Below are positions 9,780 to 19,082 of a DNA stretch of 64,000 nt, in pieces. Source of the stretch: Nonomuraea endophytica. Its GTDB lineage: Bacteria > Actinomycetota > Actinomycetes > Streptosporangiales > Streptosporangiaceae. The stretch lies in the NCBI RefSeq assembly GCF_014203235.1, contig NZ_JACHIN010000001.1, positions 1,178,001-1,242,000 of the forward strand, written 5' to 3'. The notes below the pieces were generated by a model. It worked only from the letters and a program-made list of their open reading frames with translations, was not told the origin of the DNA and searched no databases. The position numbers and the translations under genes were made by a program. Position 1 is the stretch's first letter, and each line of letters starts with the position of its first letter.

Positions 9780-11261
9780 ATGCGGGTCACGATCATCATC
9801 GGGAGTGTGCGGCAGGGCCGGTTCGGGCCCACTGCGGCGAAGTGGATCCAGGAGCGCGCCGGGCGGCGGTCCGGCCTGGAGGTCGACGTGATCGACCTCG
9901 CGGAGGCGTGGCTGCCCACGGTGCTGCCCGAGGAAGGGGGTCCGGAGCCGCCGGCCGTACGGGATCTGCGGCCTTGGCTCGCACGGGCGGAAGCGTTCGT
10001 GATCGTCACGCCCGAGTACAACCACAGCTATCCCGCCTCGCTCAAGAACGCCATCGACTGGTACCGCGAGGAGTGGCGGGGCAAGCCCGTCGCGTTCGTG
10101 GCCTACGGCGGCGAGTCGGGCGGACGGCGGGCCGTCGAGCACCTGGAGCCGGTGTTCGCCTGCCTCGGCGCCGTCCGCGCCGGTGAGCCGGTGCTCTTCC
10201 GCAACCACGAGAACCCTGAAGACAGCGAAGCCGAGCGACTGCTCGACACCCTTGAGGAGAATGTCATGAACCGCGAAATCCGCCTGGCCGTCCGTCCCTC
10301 CGGTGAGCCGGAGCTGCGTGACTTCGAGCTGGCCACGACCGACGTCCCGCGGATCGGCGAGGGCCAGGTCCTGGTGCGCAACACGTGGATGTCCGTGGAC
10401 CCCTACATGCGGGGCCGCATGGACGACGTGGAGTCCTACATCCCGCCGTTCCAGATCGGGCAGCCGCTGGACGGCTCGGCCGTGGGCGAGGTGGTGGACT
10501 CACGCGTCCCGGAGATCCCGGTGGGCGCCACCGTGGTGCACTTCCTGGGCTGGCGTGAATACGCCGTGGTCGACGCCGCGCAGGCGACGGTCGTGGACCC
10601 GTACCTGGCCCCTGAGGAGGCCTACCTGGGCGCGCTGGGCACCACGGGCCTGACCGCCTACGTCTCGCTCACCGAGGTCGCCCCGGTACGGCCCGGCGAC
10701 ACCGTCTTCATCTCCTCGGCAGCCGGGGCGGTGGGCAGCGTCGCCGGCCAGCTGGCCCGCAAGCTGGGCGCGGCCAGGGTGATCGGCTCGGCGGGCGGGC
10801 CGTTCAAGGCCAAGCGGCTGGTGACCGACTTCGGGTACGACGTCGGGATCGACTACCGGGCCGGCTCGGTGGCGGAGCAGCTGGCGCAGGCCGCGCCCGA
10901 CGGCATCGACGTCTACCTCGACAACGTCGGCGGCGACCACCTCGTGGCCGCGATCGACGCGCTCAAGGTCGGCGGCCGGATCGCGATGGTGGGCGCCATC
11001 AGCGCCTACAACGCGACCGAGCCGGTGCCCGGCCCGGCGAACCTGTTCAGCCTGGCGCACAAGAGCGCGACGCTGCGCGGCATGCTGGTCAGCCACTACC
11101 TCGACCGTTTCCCCGAGTGGATCGGCAAGGCGGCGGGCTGGCTGGCCGACGGCTCGCTGCGTACCGAGTCGACGGTGGCCGAGGGCATCGAGCGGGCTCC
11201 GCAGGCGTTCCTGGACGTGCTGGGCGGCGGGAACGTCGGCAAGATGCTGGTCAGGCTGTGA
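9780..11261 (+). CDS. Fusion of NADPH-dependent FMN reductase and MDR-family NADP-dependent oxidoreductase
   Basis: 493 residues from ATG 9780, behind GAGAGGAGGCGGGG. Residues 1 to about 155 are a flavodoxin-like NADPH-dependent FMN reductase (GSVRQGRFGPTAAKW, VTPEYNHSYPASLKNAIDW, YGGESGGRRAVEHL). From M163 onward it is a zinc-independent medium-chain reductase like prostaglandin/alkenal reductases (MSVDPYMRGRMDD, GTTGLTAYVSLTEVAPVRPGDTVFISSAAGAVGS, YLDNVGGDHL). The junction codes LDTLEENVMNREIRL without a stop. A GAGGA box precedes codon 163, so it may once have been, or still be, an internal start for a separate second protein. Its regulator may be the divergent AfsR-like gene 90 bases away, but that is inference. 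Confidence 0.88.
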   Translation: MRVTIIIGSVRQGRFGPTAAKWIQERAGRRSGLEVDVIDLAEAWLPTVLPEEGGPEPPAVRDLRPWLARAEAFVIVTPEYNHSYPASLKNAIDWYREEWRGKPVAFVAYGGESGGRRAVEHLEPVFACLGAVRAGEPVLFRNHENPEDSEAERLLDTLEENVMNREIRLAVRPSGEPELRDFELATTDVPRIGEGQVLVRNTWMSVDPYMRGRMDDVESYIPPFQIGQPLDGSAVGEVVDSRVPEIPVGATVVHFLGWREYAVVDAAQATVVDPYLAPEEAYLGALGTTGLTAYVSLTEVAPVRPGDTVFISSAAGAVGSVAGQLARKLGAARVIGSAGGPFKAKRLVTDFGYDVGIDYRAGSVAEQLAQAAPDGIDVYLDNVGGDHLVAAIDALKVGGRIAMVGAISAYNATEPVPGPANLFSLAHKSATLRGMLVSHYLDRFPEWIGKAAGWLADGSLRTESTVAEGIERAPQAFLDVLGGGNVGKMLVRL

Positions 11262-11877
11262 CCACGGCGGCGGTGACCACGGTGTGAAGACGCCAGCCGA
11301 GTGTGGAGTAGAGGGCCCTGCCGTCGGCGGTGGCCAGCAGGACGCCCGTCGCGGCGCCCCGCTCGGCCCCCGCGGACGACAGGGCCTTCATCACGACGCT
11401 GCCGAGCCCGCGGCGGCGGTGGCCGGCCGCGGTCTCCACCTTGTCGACGACGCCGGTGACGCCGGTGAGCGCGAGCTGGCCGCGGGCGGCGACCTCTCCG
11501 TCGCCGGTCAGCAGCCGGGCGGTGACGACCTGACCGCGCTGGACGACGGCGAGCGTGTAGCCGCCGGGTGCGGCCACCTCGGTACGGCGCAGCCGCGCCG
11601 TCATCATGAACTCCGGCGTCTGGATCGACCAGGCCGGGGTGAGCGAGGGAGCCACCTGCTCGGCGGGCGCGCACACCTTGAGCCACGTGCCGGGCGTGTC
11701 GAGTGTGCCCGCCAGGTGACGCAGAACCGCTGGTGAGGCTTTCGGGAGGATGTGGCGTACGAGGTGTCCCGGCAGGCCGACGTCGACGCGGAGACCCCAG
11801 AGCTCCTCGACCGGCTGCTTCGTGGCGCGTGAGACGGCCCAGCCCCGTGCCCAGGCCCGTACGATGTCTACGCTCAT
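11251..11877 (-). CDS. GNAT family N-acetyltransferase
   Basis: 208 residues from ATG 11877. The C-terminal half carries the acetyl-CoA-binding loop AAGHRRRGLGSVVMKAL followed by GVLLATADGRALYSTLGW, the usual beta4-alpha3 and beta5 GNAT pattern. The N-terminal half (ELWGLRVDVGLPGHLVRHILP) resembles the region that often precedes this domain in actinobacterial acetyltransferases. Substrate not predictable. Its 3' end overlaps the convergent oxidoreductase gene by 11 bases. Confidence 0.85.
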   Translation of the reverse strand: MSVDIVRAWARGWAVSRATKQPVEELWGLRVDVGLPGHLVRHILPKASPAVLRHLAGTLDTPGTWLKVCAPAEQVAPSLTPAWSIQTPEFMMTARLRRTEVAAPGGYTLAVVQRGQVVTARLLTGDGEVAARGQLALTGVTGVVDKVETAAGHRRRGLGSVVMKALSSAGAERGAATGVLLATADGRALYSTLGWRLHTVVTAAVVTA

Positions 11878-11985
11878 GACAGACCAGCTTAGGTTGATAT
11901 ATCCGCTTTTCTGGCTCGGAATATCCGGGTGCGAGCAATCTCACCAGCGCGGCGTGGCACCGCCTGCCCGGCACGGGCGGACGGT

Positions 11986-12906
11986 ATGGTCCCCGGTGTG
12001 CTGCGCGTCGAGATTCATGGACACCGGGGAGCCAGGGGACTCTGGCCCGAGAACACCCTGCCGGGATTGAGCCGCACGATGGAGCTCGGGGTCCATGCCC
12101 TGGAGCTCGACGTGGCGCTCACCTCCGACCGGCGGCTGGTGCTCACCCACGATCTCACCGTCTCCGCCGTGACCAGCGCCGACACCCGGCCGCTGACGGC
12201 CGGCGACCCCGACTTCCCGTACGTGGGCAAGCCCATCAACGGCCTCAACCTGGCCCAGCTGCGCATGCTCGACGTCGGAGTACGGCTGCCGCGCCACCCC
12301 GACGACCCCTTCGCGCTGACCCAGGTGGCCGTCCCCGACACCAGGATGCCCACGCTGGGCGCGGTCCTCGGCCTGGTCAACGCCTACGAGGCCGACGGCG
12401 TCCGGCTCCACGTGGAGCTGAAGTCCGACCCGACGCGCCCCGAGCTGACCCCCGACCCCGAGCTGTTCACCGACCTGGTCCTGGACGAGCTCGACCGGCA
12501 CGGCCGCCTGGACAACGCGGCGATCCTGAGCTTCGACTGGCGCATCATCGCCCACGCGGCGAAGAAGGCGCGGGACACCAGGCGCTTCGCGCTGATCGAA
12601 CTCGACACGCTCCACTGGCACGGCTGCCTGGGCGACGACATCCCCGCGGCGGCCGCGGCGGCCGGCGCGACGACGCTCTCGCCCGAGCACGTGATGGTGG
12701 ACGAGGCGCTGATGGCCCAGTGCGCCGCCGCCGGACTCGACGCGGCAGTCTGGACCGTCAACGACCCCGCCCTGGCCGCGCGCATGCTCGACCTGGGGGT
12801 CGCCGGTGTGGTGACCGACTACCCCGACAGGATGCGGAAGCTGTGGGCCGAGCGCGGCCTGGACCTGCCGAAGCCGGTCCGCCCGCTCAAGCCCGTAGCC
12901 GTCTGA
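11986..12906 (+). CDS. Glycerophosphodiester phosphodiesterase family protein
   Basis: About 306 residues. The GDPD signature is at the N-terminus: GHRGARGLWPENT (catalytic His-Arg and PENT), then ELDVALTSDRRLVLTHD with the metal-binding Glu-Asp and catalytic second His, LHVELK with another metal ligand, and VWTVNDPALAARMLDLGVAGVVTDYPD near the end. It hydrolyses glycerophosphodiesters to sn-glycerol 3-phosphate and an alcohol. No clear signal peptide, so probably cytoplasmic. ATG 11986 and GTG 11998 are both plausible; an upstream in-frame start at 11929 lacks family sequence. Confidence 0.9.
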   Translation: MVPGVLRVEIHGHRGARGLWPENTLPGLSRTMELGVHALELDVALTSDRRLVLTHDLTVSAVTSADTRPLTAGDPDFPYVGKPINGLNLAQLRMLDVGVRLPRHPDDPFALTQVAVPDTRMPTLGAVLGLVNAYEADGVRLHVELKSDPTRPELTPDPELFTDLVLDELDRHGRLDNAAILSFDWRIIAHAAKKARDTRRFALIELDTLHWHGCLGDDIPAAAAAAGATTLSPEHVMVDEALMAQCAAAGLDAAVWTVNDPALAARMLDLGVAGVVTDYPDRMRKLWAERGLDLPKPVRPLKPVAV

Positions 12907-12914
12907 CCAGCAGC

Positions 12915-14066
12915 TCAGCGGCCGATGGCCAGGTAGACCGCGCGCACTGCCAGCGCCCGCTCGATCTTGTCGATGATCGGCGCGAAGAACTGCCGGCGGT
13001 GGTCGCGGTCGCTCATCGAGGTGACGACGAAGTACATGCTGCCGAACCCGGCGAACAACGTCGCGATCCGCAGCAGCGCCACCGGCAGCACGGGAATCAG
13101 CGGCGAGGGAACGGGCCGCGAGCCGATCCACTGCTCGGCCGTCTCCGGGGTGACCATGAGCAGGCCGAGAATGAGAAAGAAGCCGAACAGCACCACGCCC
13201 AGCACCGCCGCCTGCACGAGCTGGCGGACGGCCAGCATCAGCGCCACGTTGCGCACCTGACGGCCGCTGAGCGGCACCGCGCGCAGCGGCCCGTCCCGCG
13301 TCAGCTCCTCGAACGGCGCCCCGGCCAGCGGCGTGTTCCGGCAGGCCGACGCCAGCCTGGACGCGCTGAAGTCCTGCTCGACCCGGCCGATCTCCTCCCG
13401 CAGCCGTGAGGCGGACGCGAGCACCGCGACCGAGGCGAACAGGACGACGACCAGGGCGATGCGCCACCACTCCAGCCGGTTGACGGCCTGCCACAGCTCA
13501 CCGGTGAAGAACAGGAACAGCGTGACGAACAACAGCGCGGGCAGCGCCCGTCCCAGCAACTGGACGCTGTTGCTCAGGTCGGAGAGGGTACGCCGGATCG
13601 CCCGGCCCAGCAGCGCGCCGAAGCCGTACGTCGTGCCCAGCACGGTCGCGGCGAAGGCGGCGGCGAAGAAAAGCACGAACCCGAGCACGCCCAGCCACCG
13701 CCCGGCGGGCGGCGTGACGTCGCCGTCCACGGCCACCTGAAGCAGCGGCACCGCGACCGGCATCAGCATGTAGACGACCAGGACCACGACCGTGGTCCTG
13801 GGTGAGAAGAGCGTCAGCCTCCTGGCCGAGACCACCCCGACCAGGCGTACGACCACCGCCACGACGATCACCCAGCCGAGCAGCAGCCAGAGGCCCGACC
13901 CCATGCTCTTGAGCGGCACCAGCCACAGCAGCGAGACCAGGGCCACGAACGCCAGCGGCGGCACCATCCTCGGCAGCACGTCACGCCTGAAGGCGTAGCC
14001 CTCGATCATCGTGGGGACACCGTGGCGGACGAACCAGCGCTCGGTCTGGACTCGCTGCACTGACAC
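12915..14066 (-). CDS. Integral membrane protein of unknown function
   Basis: About 383 residues from GTG 14066 (TTG 14072 and GTG 14060 are alternatives). Several hydrophobic segments are visible, around LAFVALVSLLWLVPL, LWLLLGWVIVVAVVV, VVVLVVYMLMPVAVPLL, LGVLGFVLFFAAAFAATVLG, ALLFVTLFLFF, IALVVVLFASVAVLA, and a later group VLGVVLFGFFLILGLLM and LLRIATLFAGFGSMYFV. A charged cytoplasmic stretch (SRLREEIGRVEQDF) lies between the sixth and later helices. I do not recognise the family. It follows corA on the same strand, 17 bases or less after its stop, so they are probably co-transcribed. Confidence 0.8.
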   Translation of the reverse strand: MSVQRVQTERWFVRHGVPTMIEGYAFRRDVLPRMVPPLAFVALVSLLWLVPLKSMGSGLWLLLGWVIVVAVVVRLVGVVSARRLTLFSPRTTVVVLVVYMLMPVAVPLLQVAVDGDVTPPAGRWLGVLGFVLFFAAAFAATVLGTTYGFGALLGRAIRRTLSDLSNSVQLLGRALPALLFVTLFLFFTGELWQAVNRLEWWRIALVVVLFASVAVLASASRLREEIGRVEQDFSASRLASACRNTPLAGAPFEELTRDGPLRAVPLSGRQVRNVALMLAVRQLVQAAVLGVVLFGFFLILGLLMVTPETAEQWIGSRPVPSPLIPVLPVALLRIATLFAGFGSMYFVVTSMSDRDHRRQFFAPIIDKIERALAVRAVYLAIGR

Positions 14067-14082
14067 TGGCAACAGGGTAGCT

Positions 14083-15189
14083 CTACAACCAGCCGTTACG
14101 GCGGAAGCCGCGGTAGAGGAACGTGCAGACGGTGATCATGAGGGCCACGATCGCCGGGTAGCCCCAGATCTGGTCCGAGCCCGGCAGGAAGTCGAAGTTC
14201 ATGCCGTAGATCCCGGCGATCATCGTGGGCACCGTCAGTATGGCCACCCACGAGGAGATCTTGCGCATGTCCTCGTTGGCGAGGGTGTTCGATCGGGCCA
14301 GGGCGGCCTGGAGGATGGAGTTGGCGAGCTCGTTGGAGGACTCCACCTGCTCGCACACGCGGGCGAGGTGGTCGCTGACGTCGCGGAAGTACTCGCGCAT
14401 CTCCGAGGGGATCACCCGCCGCTGGGGCAGCGCCGCCATGGGCGACTGCAGCGGGGTGACCGCCCGCTTCATCTCCAGCATCTCCCGCTTGAGCTGGTAG
14501 ATCCGGTTGATGTCGCGGGAGCTGACGTCGGCGAAGACCGTGGCCTCGACCTCCTCCAGCTCCAGCTGCATGAGGTCGGCCACCTGCAGGTAGCGGTCCA
14601 CGACGTAGTCGGAGATGGCGTGCACCACACCGGCCGGGCCGCGGTCCAGGAGGTCGGGGCGGCTCTCCAGCTTCTCGCGTACCTCGGTCAGCGGGCAGTG
14701 CTCGCCGTGGCGGACGGTGACCACGAAGTCGGCGCCGAGGAAGACCATGATCTCGCCGGTGGCGATGATCTCGCTGGTCGCGGTCAGCTCGTCGTGGTCG
14801 AGGTAGGCGATGGTCTTGAGCACCAGGAACAGCGAGTCGCCGTAGCGCTCGACCTTGGGCCGCTGGTGCGCCTTGACGGCGTCCTCCACGGCCAGGGGGT
14901 GCAGGCCGAAGACCTCGGCCAGCCACTCCACCTCGGGAGCCTCCGGCTCGTGCAGTCCCACCCAGACGAACGCCCTGGACCCGGTCTTGTTGTGCTCGCG
15001 CACCAGCTCAAGGGACTCGACGATGCCCGGGGCGACGACCTTCTCGCCGCCTATGTAGGCGCCGTACTCGACGATGGAGTCGACCGGTGGCACACAGGCC
15101 TCACGCACGGGCTTGGTGAGCTGGCGCGCTACGTGGGGCTTCTTGACGGGGTGGCGGTTGATACGACGGAAAAGGGTGGACGAGCGCAT
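14083..15189 (-). CDS. corA: CorA-family magnesium/cobalt transporter
   Basis: 368 residues. The long N-terminal cytoplasmic domain (VWVGLHEPEAPEVEWLAEVFGLHPLAVEDAV, HQRPKVERYGDSLFLVLKT) is followed by the long stalk helix (DINRIYQLKREMLEMKRAVTPLQ) and two C-terminal membrane helices joined by the selectivity loop. The signature YGMNF is intact in IAGIYGMNFDFLPGSDQIWGYP, and the protein ends with a basic tail (YRGFRRNGWL), as in CorA. It forms pentameric channels for Mg2+ or Co2+. Start ATG 15189 gives the usual length. Confidence 0.95.
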   Translation of the reverse strand: MRSSTLFRRINRHPVKKPHVARQLTKPVREACVPPVDSIVEYGAYIGGEKVVAPGIVESLELVREHNKTGSRAFVWVGLHEPEAPEVEWLAEVFGLHPLAVEDAVKAHQRPKVERYGDSLFLVLKTIAYLDHDELTATSEIIATGEIMVFLGADFVVTVRHGEHCPLTEVREKLESRPDLLDRGPAGVVHAISDYVVDRYLQVADLMQLELEEVEATVFADVSSRDINRIYQLKREMLEMKRAVTPLQSPMAALPQRRVIPSEMREYFRDVSDHLARVCEQVESSNELANSILQAALARSNTLANEDMRKISSWVAILTVPTMIAGIYGMNFDFLPGSDQIWGYPAIVALMITVCTFLYRGFRRNGWL

Positions 15190-15539
15190 GGCAGTCCCTT
15201 TCCGCCCGACCTGGGCCTGCCCACGCGTAGTGAAGAGTCACCTCAATCAAGGAAATGGCGTGGTGGCACGATCAGGCTGCCGGATTGGAGTGGTCGGGGG
15301 TATGCACGGCGTACGTGGACGAGCACGTACTGCTGGGATCACCAGGATTCATCCCGGACCACCTCCAATCACAAGAGACGCCACAAAGCCGCCCTAACTT
15401 ACCACAGGGGGGTCAACTCAGCTGACGATACTCGCCAACAGCCCAGGAGAACCGGCAGAACTCCACAAAACTTCCCCATGCTGCCGCCTAAGTCTGCCCT
15501 CGGCGGTCAGGGCGGCGCGGGCCTGGGACAATGGGGTTC
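15190..15539. other. 350-bp intergenic region between corA and purD
   Basis: No coding sequence, tRNA or riboswitch was recognised. It separates two divergent genes and must hold both promoters. The only clear structure is the perfect inverted repeat at 15311-15330. The purD-proximal part (15400-15500) is A-rich compared with the rest. Confidence 0.6.
15311..15330. promoter_or_regulatory. Perfect 7-bp inverted repeat, candidate operator
   Basis: GTACGTG and CACGTAC are separated by six bases (GACGAG). It lies 121 bases upstream of corA and 210 upstream of purD, in the shared promoter region. The binding protein is unknown. Confidence 0.4.
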
Positions 15540-16760
15540 GTGCGCGTTCTAGTCATCGGCTCCGGCGGGCGTGAGCACGCCCTGTGCCGCTCACTCAGCC
15601 TCGATCCCCAGGTCAGCGACCTTCACTGTGCCCCCGGCAACGCGGGCATCGGGCAGGTCGCCACCATCCATCCCGTCGCCGCGACCGATCCGGCGGCCGT
15701 CACCGCGCTGGCGGTCCGCCTCGGCGCCGACCTCGTCGTGATCGGGCCGGAGGCGCCGCTGGTCGCGGGCGTCGGCGACGCCGTCAGGGCGGCGGGCATC
15801 CCCGTTTTCGGGCCGTCCGGCGAGGCGGCGATGATCGAGGGATCGAAGGCGTTCGCCAAGGAGATCATGGCCGCGGCCGGGGTGCCCACGGCCCGCTCGC
15901 GCGCCTGCTCCACGCCCGGGGAGGCGGCCGCCGCGCTGGCCGAGTTCGGCGCGCCGTACGTGGTCAAGGACGACGGGCTGGCCGCGGGCAAGGGCGTGGT
16001 GGTGACCGGCTCGCTGGAGGCGGCCCTGGAGCACGCGGCCTCGTGCGAGCGGGTGGTGATCGAGGAGTTCCTCGACGGGCCCGAGGTCTCGCTGTTCGCG
16101 CTGTGCGACGGGCGCGACGCGGTGGCCTTGCGTCCGGCTCAGGACTTCAAGCGCGCCTACGACGGCGACGAAGGGCCCAACACCGGCGGCATGGGCGCCT
16201 ACACGCCGCTGCCCTGGGCGCCCGACGACCTCACCGAGCAGGTCATGCGGGAGGTGGTGCACCCGACGATCGCGGAGTTGGGGCGGCGCGGCCTGCCGTA
16301 CATCGGAGTGCTTTATGTGGGTCTGGCCCTGACGGCCAAGGGGCCGAAGGTCATCGAGTTCAACGCGCGCTTCGGCGACCCGGAGACCCAGGTGATCCTC
16401 GACCGGCTGGCCACGCCGCTGGGCGGGCTGCTGCTCAGCTGCGCGACCGGCGGGCTCGGCGCGGCCGGCGAGCTCGCCTGGCGCGAGGGCGCGGCGGTGA
16501 CCGTGGTCGTCGCCGCCGAGAACTACCCCGCCGACCCGGTCAAGGGCGACGTGATCACCGGGCTGGAGCCGACGGCCGACGCCTACGTGATCCACGCCGG
16601 CACCGAACTCGTCGACGGCCACGTGGTCTCCGCGGGCGGCCGGGTGCTCAGCGTGGTCGGCACCGGCCCCGACCAGGCCAGCGCCAGGGCCCACGCCTAC
16701 GACCTGGTCGCGCGGGTGAACCTGCGCGGCTCGCACTACAGGACGGACATCGCCCGATGA
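15540..16760 (+). CDS. purD: Phosphoribosylamine-glycine ligase (GAR synthetase)
   Basis: 406 residues from GTG 15540 ([15 protein letters not shown]); an ATG nine bases upstream is in frame. It joins phosphoribosylamine and glycine with ATP, step two of purine synthesis. ATP-grasp features: N-terminal [47 protein letters not shown], central [13 protein letters not shown], and the ATP/metal site [11 protein letters not shown] with [12 protein letters not shown]. Length is normal. The stop overlaps purC as ATGA. Other de novo purine genes (purS, purQ, purL) are not in the window. Confidence 0.96.
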   Translation: MRVLVIGSGGREHALCRSLSLDPQVSDLHCAPGNAGIGQVATIHPVAATDPAAVTALAVRLGADLVVIGPEAPLVAGVGDAVRAAGIPVFGPSGEAAMIEGSKAFAKEIMAAAGVPTARSRACSTPGEAAAALAEFGAPYVVKDDGLAAGKGVVVTGSLEAALEHAASCERVVIEEFLDGPEVSLFALCDGRDAVALRPAQDFKRAYDGDEGPNTGGMGAYTPLPWAPDDLTEQVMREVVHPTIAELGRRGLPYIGVLYVGLALTAKGPKVIEFNARFGDPETQVILDRLATPLGGLLLSCATGGLGAAGELAWREGAAVTVVVAAENYPADPVKGDVITGLEPTADAYVIHAGTELVDGHVVSAGGRVLSVVGTGPDQASARAHAYDLVARVNLRGSHYRTDIAR

Positions 16761-17593
16761 AGCACGTGCACTCCGGCAAGGTACGCGACCTCTACGTCAC
16801 CGACGAAGGCCTGCTGATGATGGTCGCCTCCGACCGGATCTCCGCCTACGACCACATACTCGAACCCGAGATCCCGGACAAGGGCGCGATCCTGACGCAG
16901 CTCTCGCTGTGGTGGTTCGACCAGCTCAAGGACGTCGTGCCCAACCACCTGGTCACCCACGGCCCGGACGCGCGCAGCGTGGTGTGCAGGCCGCTGGAGA
17001 TGGTGCCGGTCGAGTGCGTGGCGCGCGGCTACCTGACGGGCTCGGGCCTGCTCGACTATCAGCGCACGGGCGAGATCTCCGGCGTACGGCTGCCGCCCGG
17101 CCTGGAGGACGGCTCCAAGCTCCCCGAGCCCATCTTCACCCCCACCACGAAGGCGCCGGTCGGCGAGCACGACGAGCCGATGACCTTCGAGCAGGTCGTG
17201 GAGAAGGTCGGCGAGGAGACCGCGCACGAGTTGCGCCGGATCACGCTCGACGTCTACACGCGCGGCGCCGAGATCGCCCGCGAGCGGGGCATCATCGTGG
17301 CCGACACCAAGATCGAGCTCGGCCGTGACCACGACGGTGTTCTCATGCTCGCCGACGAGGTCCTGACACCCGATTCCTCGCGGTTTTGGCCGGCCTCTGA
17401 ATGGAAGCCCGGTGGTCCTCAACCGTCCTTTGACAAGCAGTATGTCCGTGATTGGTTGACGTCACCCGATTCAAGCTGGGACAAATCCTCTGGAAACCCT
17501 CCCCCCGCATTGCCGGACGAAGTAGTCAATCGCACCAGAGCGCGTTATCTCGAGGCATACGAGCGGCTCACTGGTACGCCATTTAGCGGGTGA
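16757..17593 (+). CDS. purC: Phosphoribosylaminoimidazole-succinocarboxamide synthase (SAICAR synthetase)
   Basis: 278 residues, ATG overlapping the purD stop. It condenses CAIR with aspartate using ATP. Visible signatures: [27 protein letters not shown] at the N-terminus, [63 protein letters not shown] and [11 protein letters not shown]. These are the ATP- and substrate-binding motifs of the long bacterial/yeast-like subtype. Translationally coupled to purD. Confidence 0.97.
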   Translation: MKHVHSGKVRDLYVTDEGLLMMVASDRISAYDHILEPEIPDKGAILTQLSLWWFDQLKDVVPNHLVTHGPDARSVVCRPLEMVPVECVARGYLTGSGLLDYQRTGEISGVRLPPGLEDGSKLPEPIFTPTTKAPVGEHDEPMTFEQVVEKVGEETAHELRRITLDVYTRGAEIARERGIIVADTKIELGRDHDGVLMLADEVLTPDSSRFWPASEWKPGGPQPSFDKQYVRDWLTSPDSSWDKSSGNPPPALPDEVVNRTRARYLEAYERLTGTPFSG

Positions 17594-17672
17594 TTCGGCC
17601 GGGGCAGGCGTGGCGAGCGGCTACTGTTGGCCCGTTCAAGCCCGACCCATAACTTCCCGAGGAGCCGCACGG

Positions 17673-18941
17673 ATGGTCCGATACCGCGTGCGCGGTGGCA
17701 ACGCTTTGCGTGGAACCGCCTTCATCCAGGGCGCGAAGAACGCCGTGCTGCCGATGATCGGTGCGGCTCTTCTCGCCCCCAAGGGCCGTACGGTCCTGCG
17801 CAACGTGCCGATCATCGAGGACGTACGCCGGGCCGTGGAGCTCGCGGAGGCCATCGGCGCCTACGTCGAGCTGCACGAGTCCGAGCGCACCCTCGTCATC
17901 GACGCCTCCAGCCTGGCCAGCCCGGTGCTCCCGGCCGAGATCGCACGGCGCTTCCGCGGCTCCGTGCTGTTCACCCCGGCCCTGCTCCACCGCCTGGGCG
18001 AGGCCATCGTGGAGGGCGTCGGCGGCTGCAACCTGGGCAGCCGCAACCTCGACTTCCACTACCTGGGCTACAAGCGCCTGGGCGCCATCGTGGACGAGGG
18101 CGAGACCGTCATCCACGTCAAGGCCTCCGGCCTGACCGGCGCCACCCTCTACCTCGACACGCCCTCGCACACCGGCACCGAGAACCTCATCATGGCCGCC
18201 GCCCTGGCCAAGGGCACCACCGTGATCGAGAACGCGGCCCTGGAGCCCGAGGTGCTCGACGTCATCGACATGCTCACCAAGATGGGCGCGAAGATCAGCG
18301 GCGGCGGCACCGGCTTCATCACCGTCGAAGGCGTCGAGGAGCTCCACGCCGTCGAGCACACCGTCATGCCCGACCGGCTCGACGCGGGCGTTTTCGCCAT
18401 GGCCGCCGCGCTCACCGGCGGCGACGTCAGCCTCGTCGGCACCGGCCTCGACCTGGGCGTCGTGCGCTACAAGCTGGAGCAGATGGGAGTCGAGTTCGCC
18501 ACCCAGGGCGCCGTGCTGCACGTGCGCTGCGACCGCCAGCCGCTGCGGCCGATCAACATCATCACCGACACCTACCCGGGCTTCGCGACCGACCTGCAGT
18601 CGCCGATGATGACCGTCGCGTGCCTGGCCGAAGGCGTCAGCTACATCCACGAGCGCATCTTCGACGGCCGCTTCGCGCTGGCCGGAGAGCTCAACAAGAT
18701 GGGCGCCGACGTCGAGGTCGAAGGCAGCAGAGCCATCGTGCGCGGCGCCACCCCGCTGTCCGGCGCACAGGTGACCGCCCATGACTTGCGCTCCGGTATC
18801 GCTCTGGTTCTCGCCGGACTGGCCGCGAAGGGCGAGACGGTCATCGAGTCCGGATACCTCATCGACCGCGGCCACGCCCATCTCGCCGAGCGAATGCGGG
18901 CCCTGGGAGCGGACATTACGCGAGAGATTTCAGGACGCTGA
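17673..18941 (+). CDS. murA: UDP-N-acetylglucosamine 1-carboxyvinyltransferase
   Basis: 422 residues from ATG 17673, with GAGGAG nine bases upstream; the reading frame extends further 5' but without homology. It transfers enolpyruvate from PEP to UDP-GlcNAc, the first committed step of peptidoglycan synthesis. The substrate-binding [17 protein letters not shown] is near the N-terminus. The active-site cysteine is present in GGCNLGSR (C119), so the enzyme should be fosfomycin-sensitive, unlike mycobacterial MurA with Asp. [28 protein letters not shown] and the C-terminal [17 protein letters not shown] complete the two EPSP-synthase-like halves. Confidence 0.93.
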   Translation: MVRYRVRGGNALRGTAFIQGAKNAVLPMIGAALLAPKGRTVLRNVPIIEDVRRAVELAEAIGAYVELHESERTLVIDASSLASPVLPAEIARRFRGSVLFTPALLHRLGEAIVEGVGGCNLGSRNLDFHYLGYKRLGAIVDEGETVIHVKASGLTGATLYLDTPSHTGTENLIMAAALAKGTTVIENAALEPEVLDVIDMLTKMGAKISGGGTGFITVEGVEELHAVEHTVMPDRLDAGVFAMAAALTGGDVSLVGTGLDLGVVRYKLEQMGVEFATQGAVLHVRCDRQPLRPINIITDTYPGFATDLQSPMMTVACLAEGVSYIHERIFDGRFALAGELNKMGADVEVEGSRAIVRGATPLSGAQVTAHDLRSGIALVLAGLAAKGETVIESGYLIDRGHAHLAERMRALGADITREISGR

Positions 18942-18961
18942 AAAAGCCTGTGAAATACGCT

Positions 18962-18983
18962 GTGAGCTGCTAAAACAGCTCAC
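18962..18983 (+). terminator. Hairpin after murA
   Basis: GTGAGCTG (18962-18969) and CAGCTCAC (18976-18983) form a perfect 8-bp stem with loop CTAAAA, 20 bases after the murA stop. No T-run follows, so it may be a terminator of the kind common in actinobacteria or an operator for the next gene. Confidence 0.5.
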
Positions 18984-19082
18984 CGGGCGGTCAACCAGAA
19001 CGGCTTTCCGGAAAAGTCGGGCGTGACATTACGGCCCCCGCGAGCGATCGTTCCAAAAGAGAGCACTGCAACGGACGGCAGG

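Noticed and set aside
12720..13494. Frames opposite the membrane protein and phosphodiesterase genes
   Set aside because: Shadow frames with Arg/Pro/Ala bias; both real genes have clear features.
14011..15552. 513-residue rightward frame opposite corA
   Set aside because: Antisense of CorA, which has an intact GMN motif.
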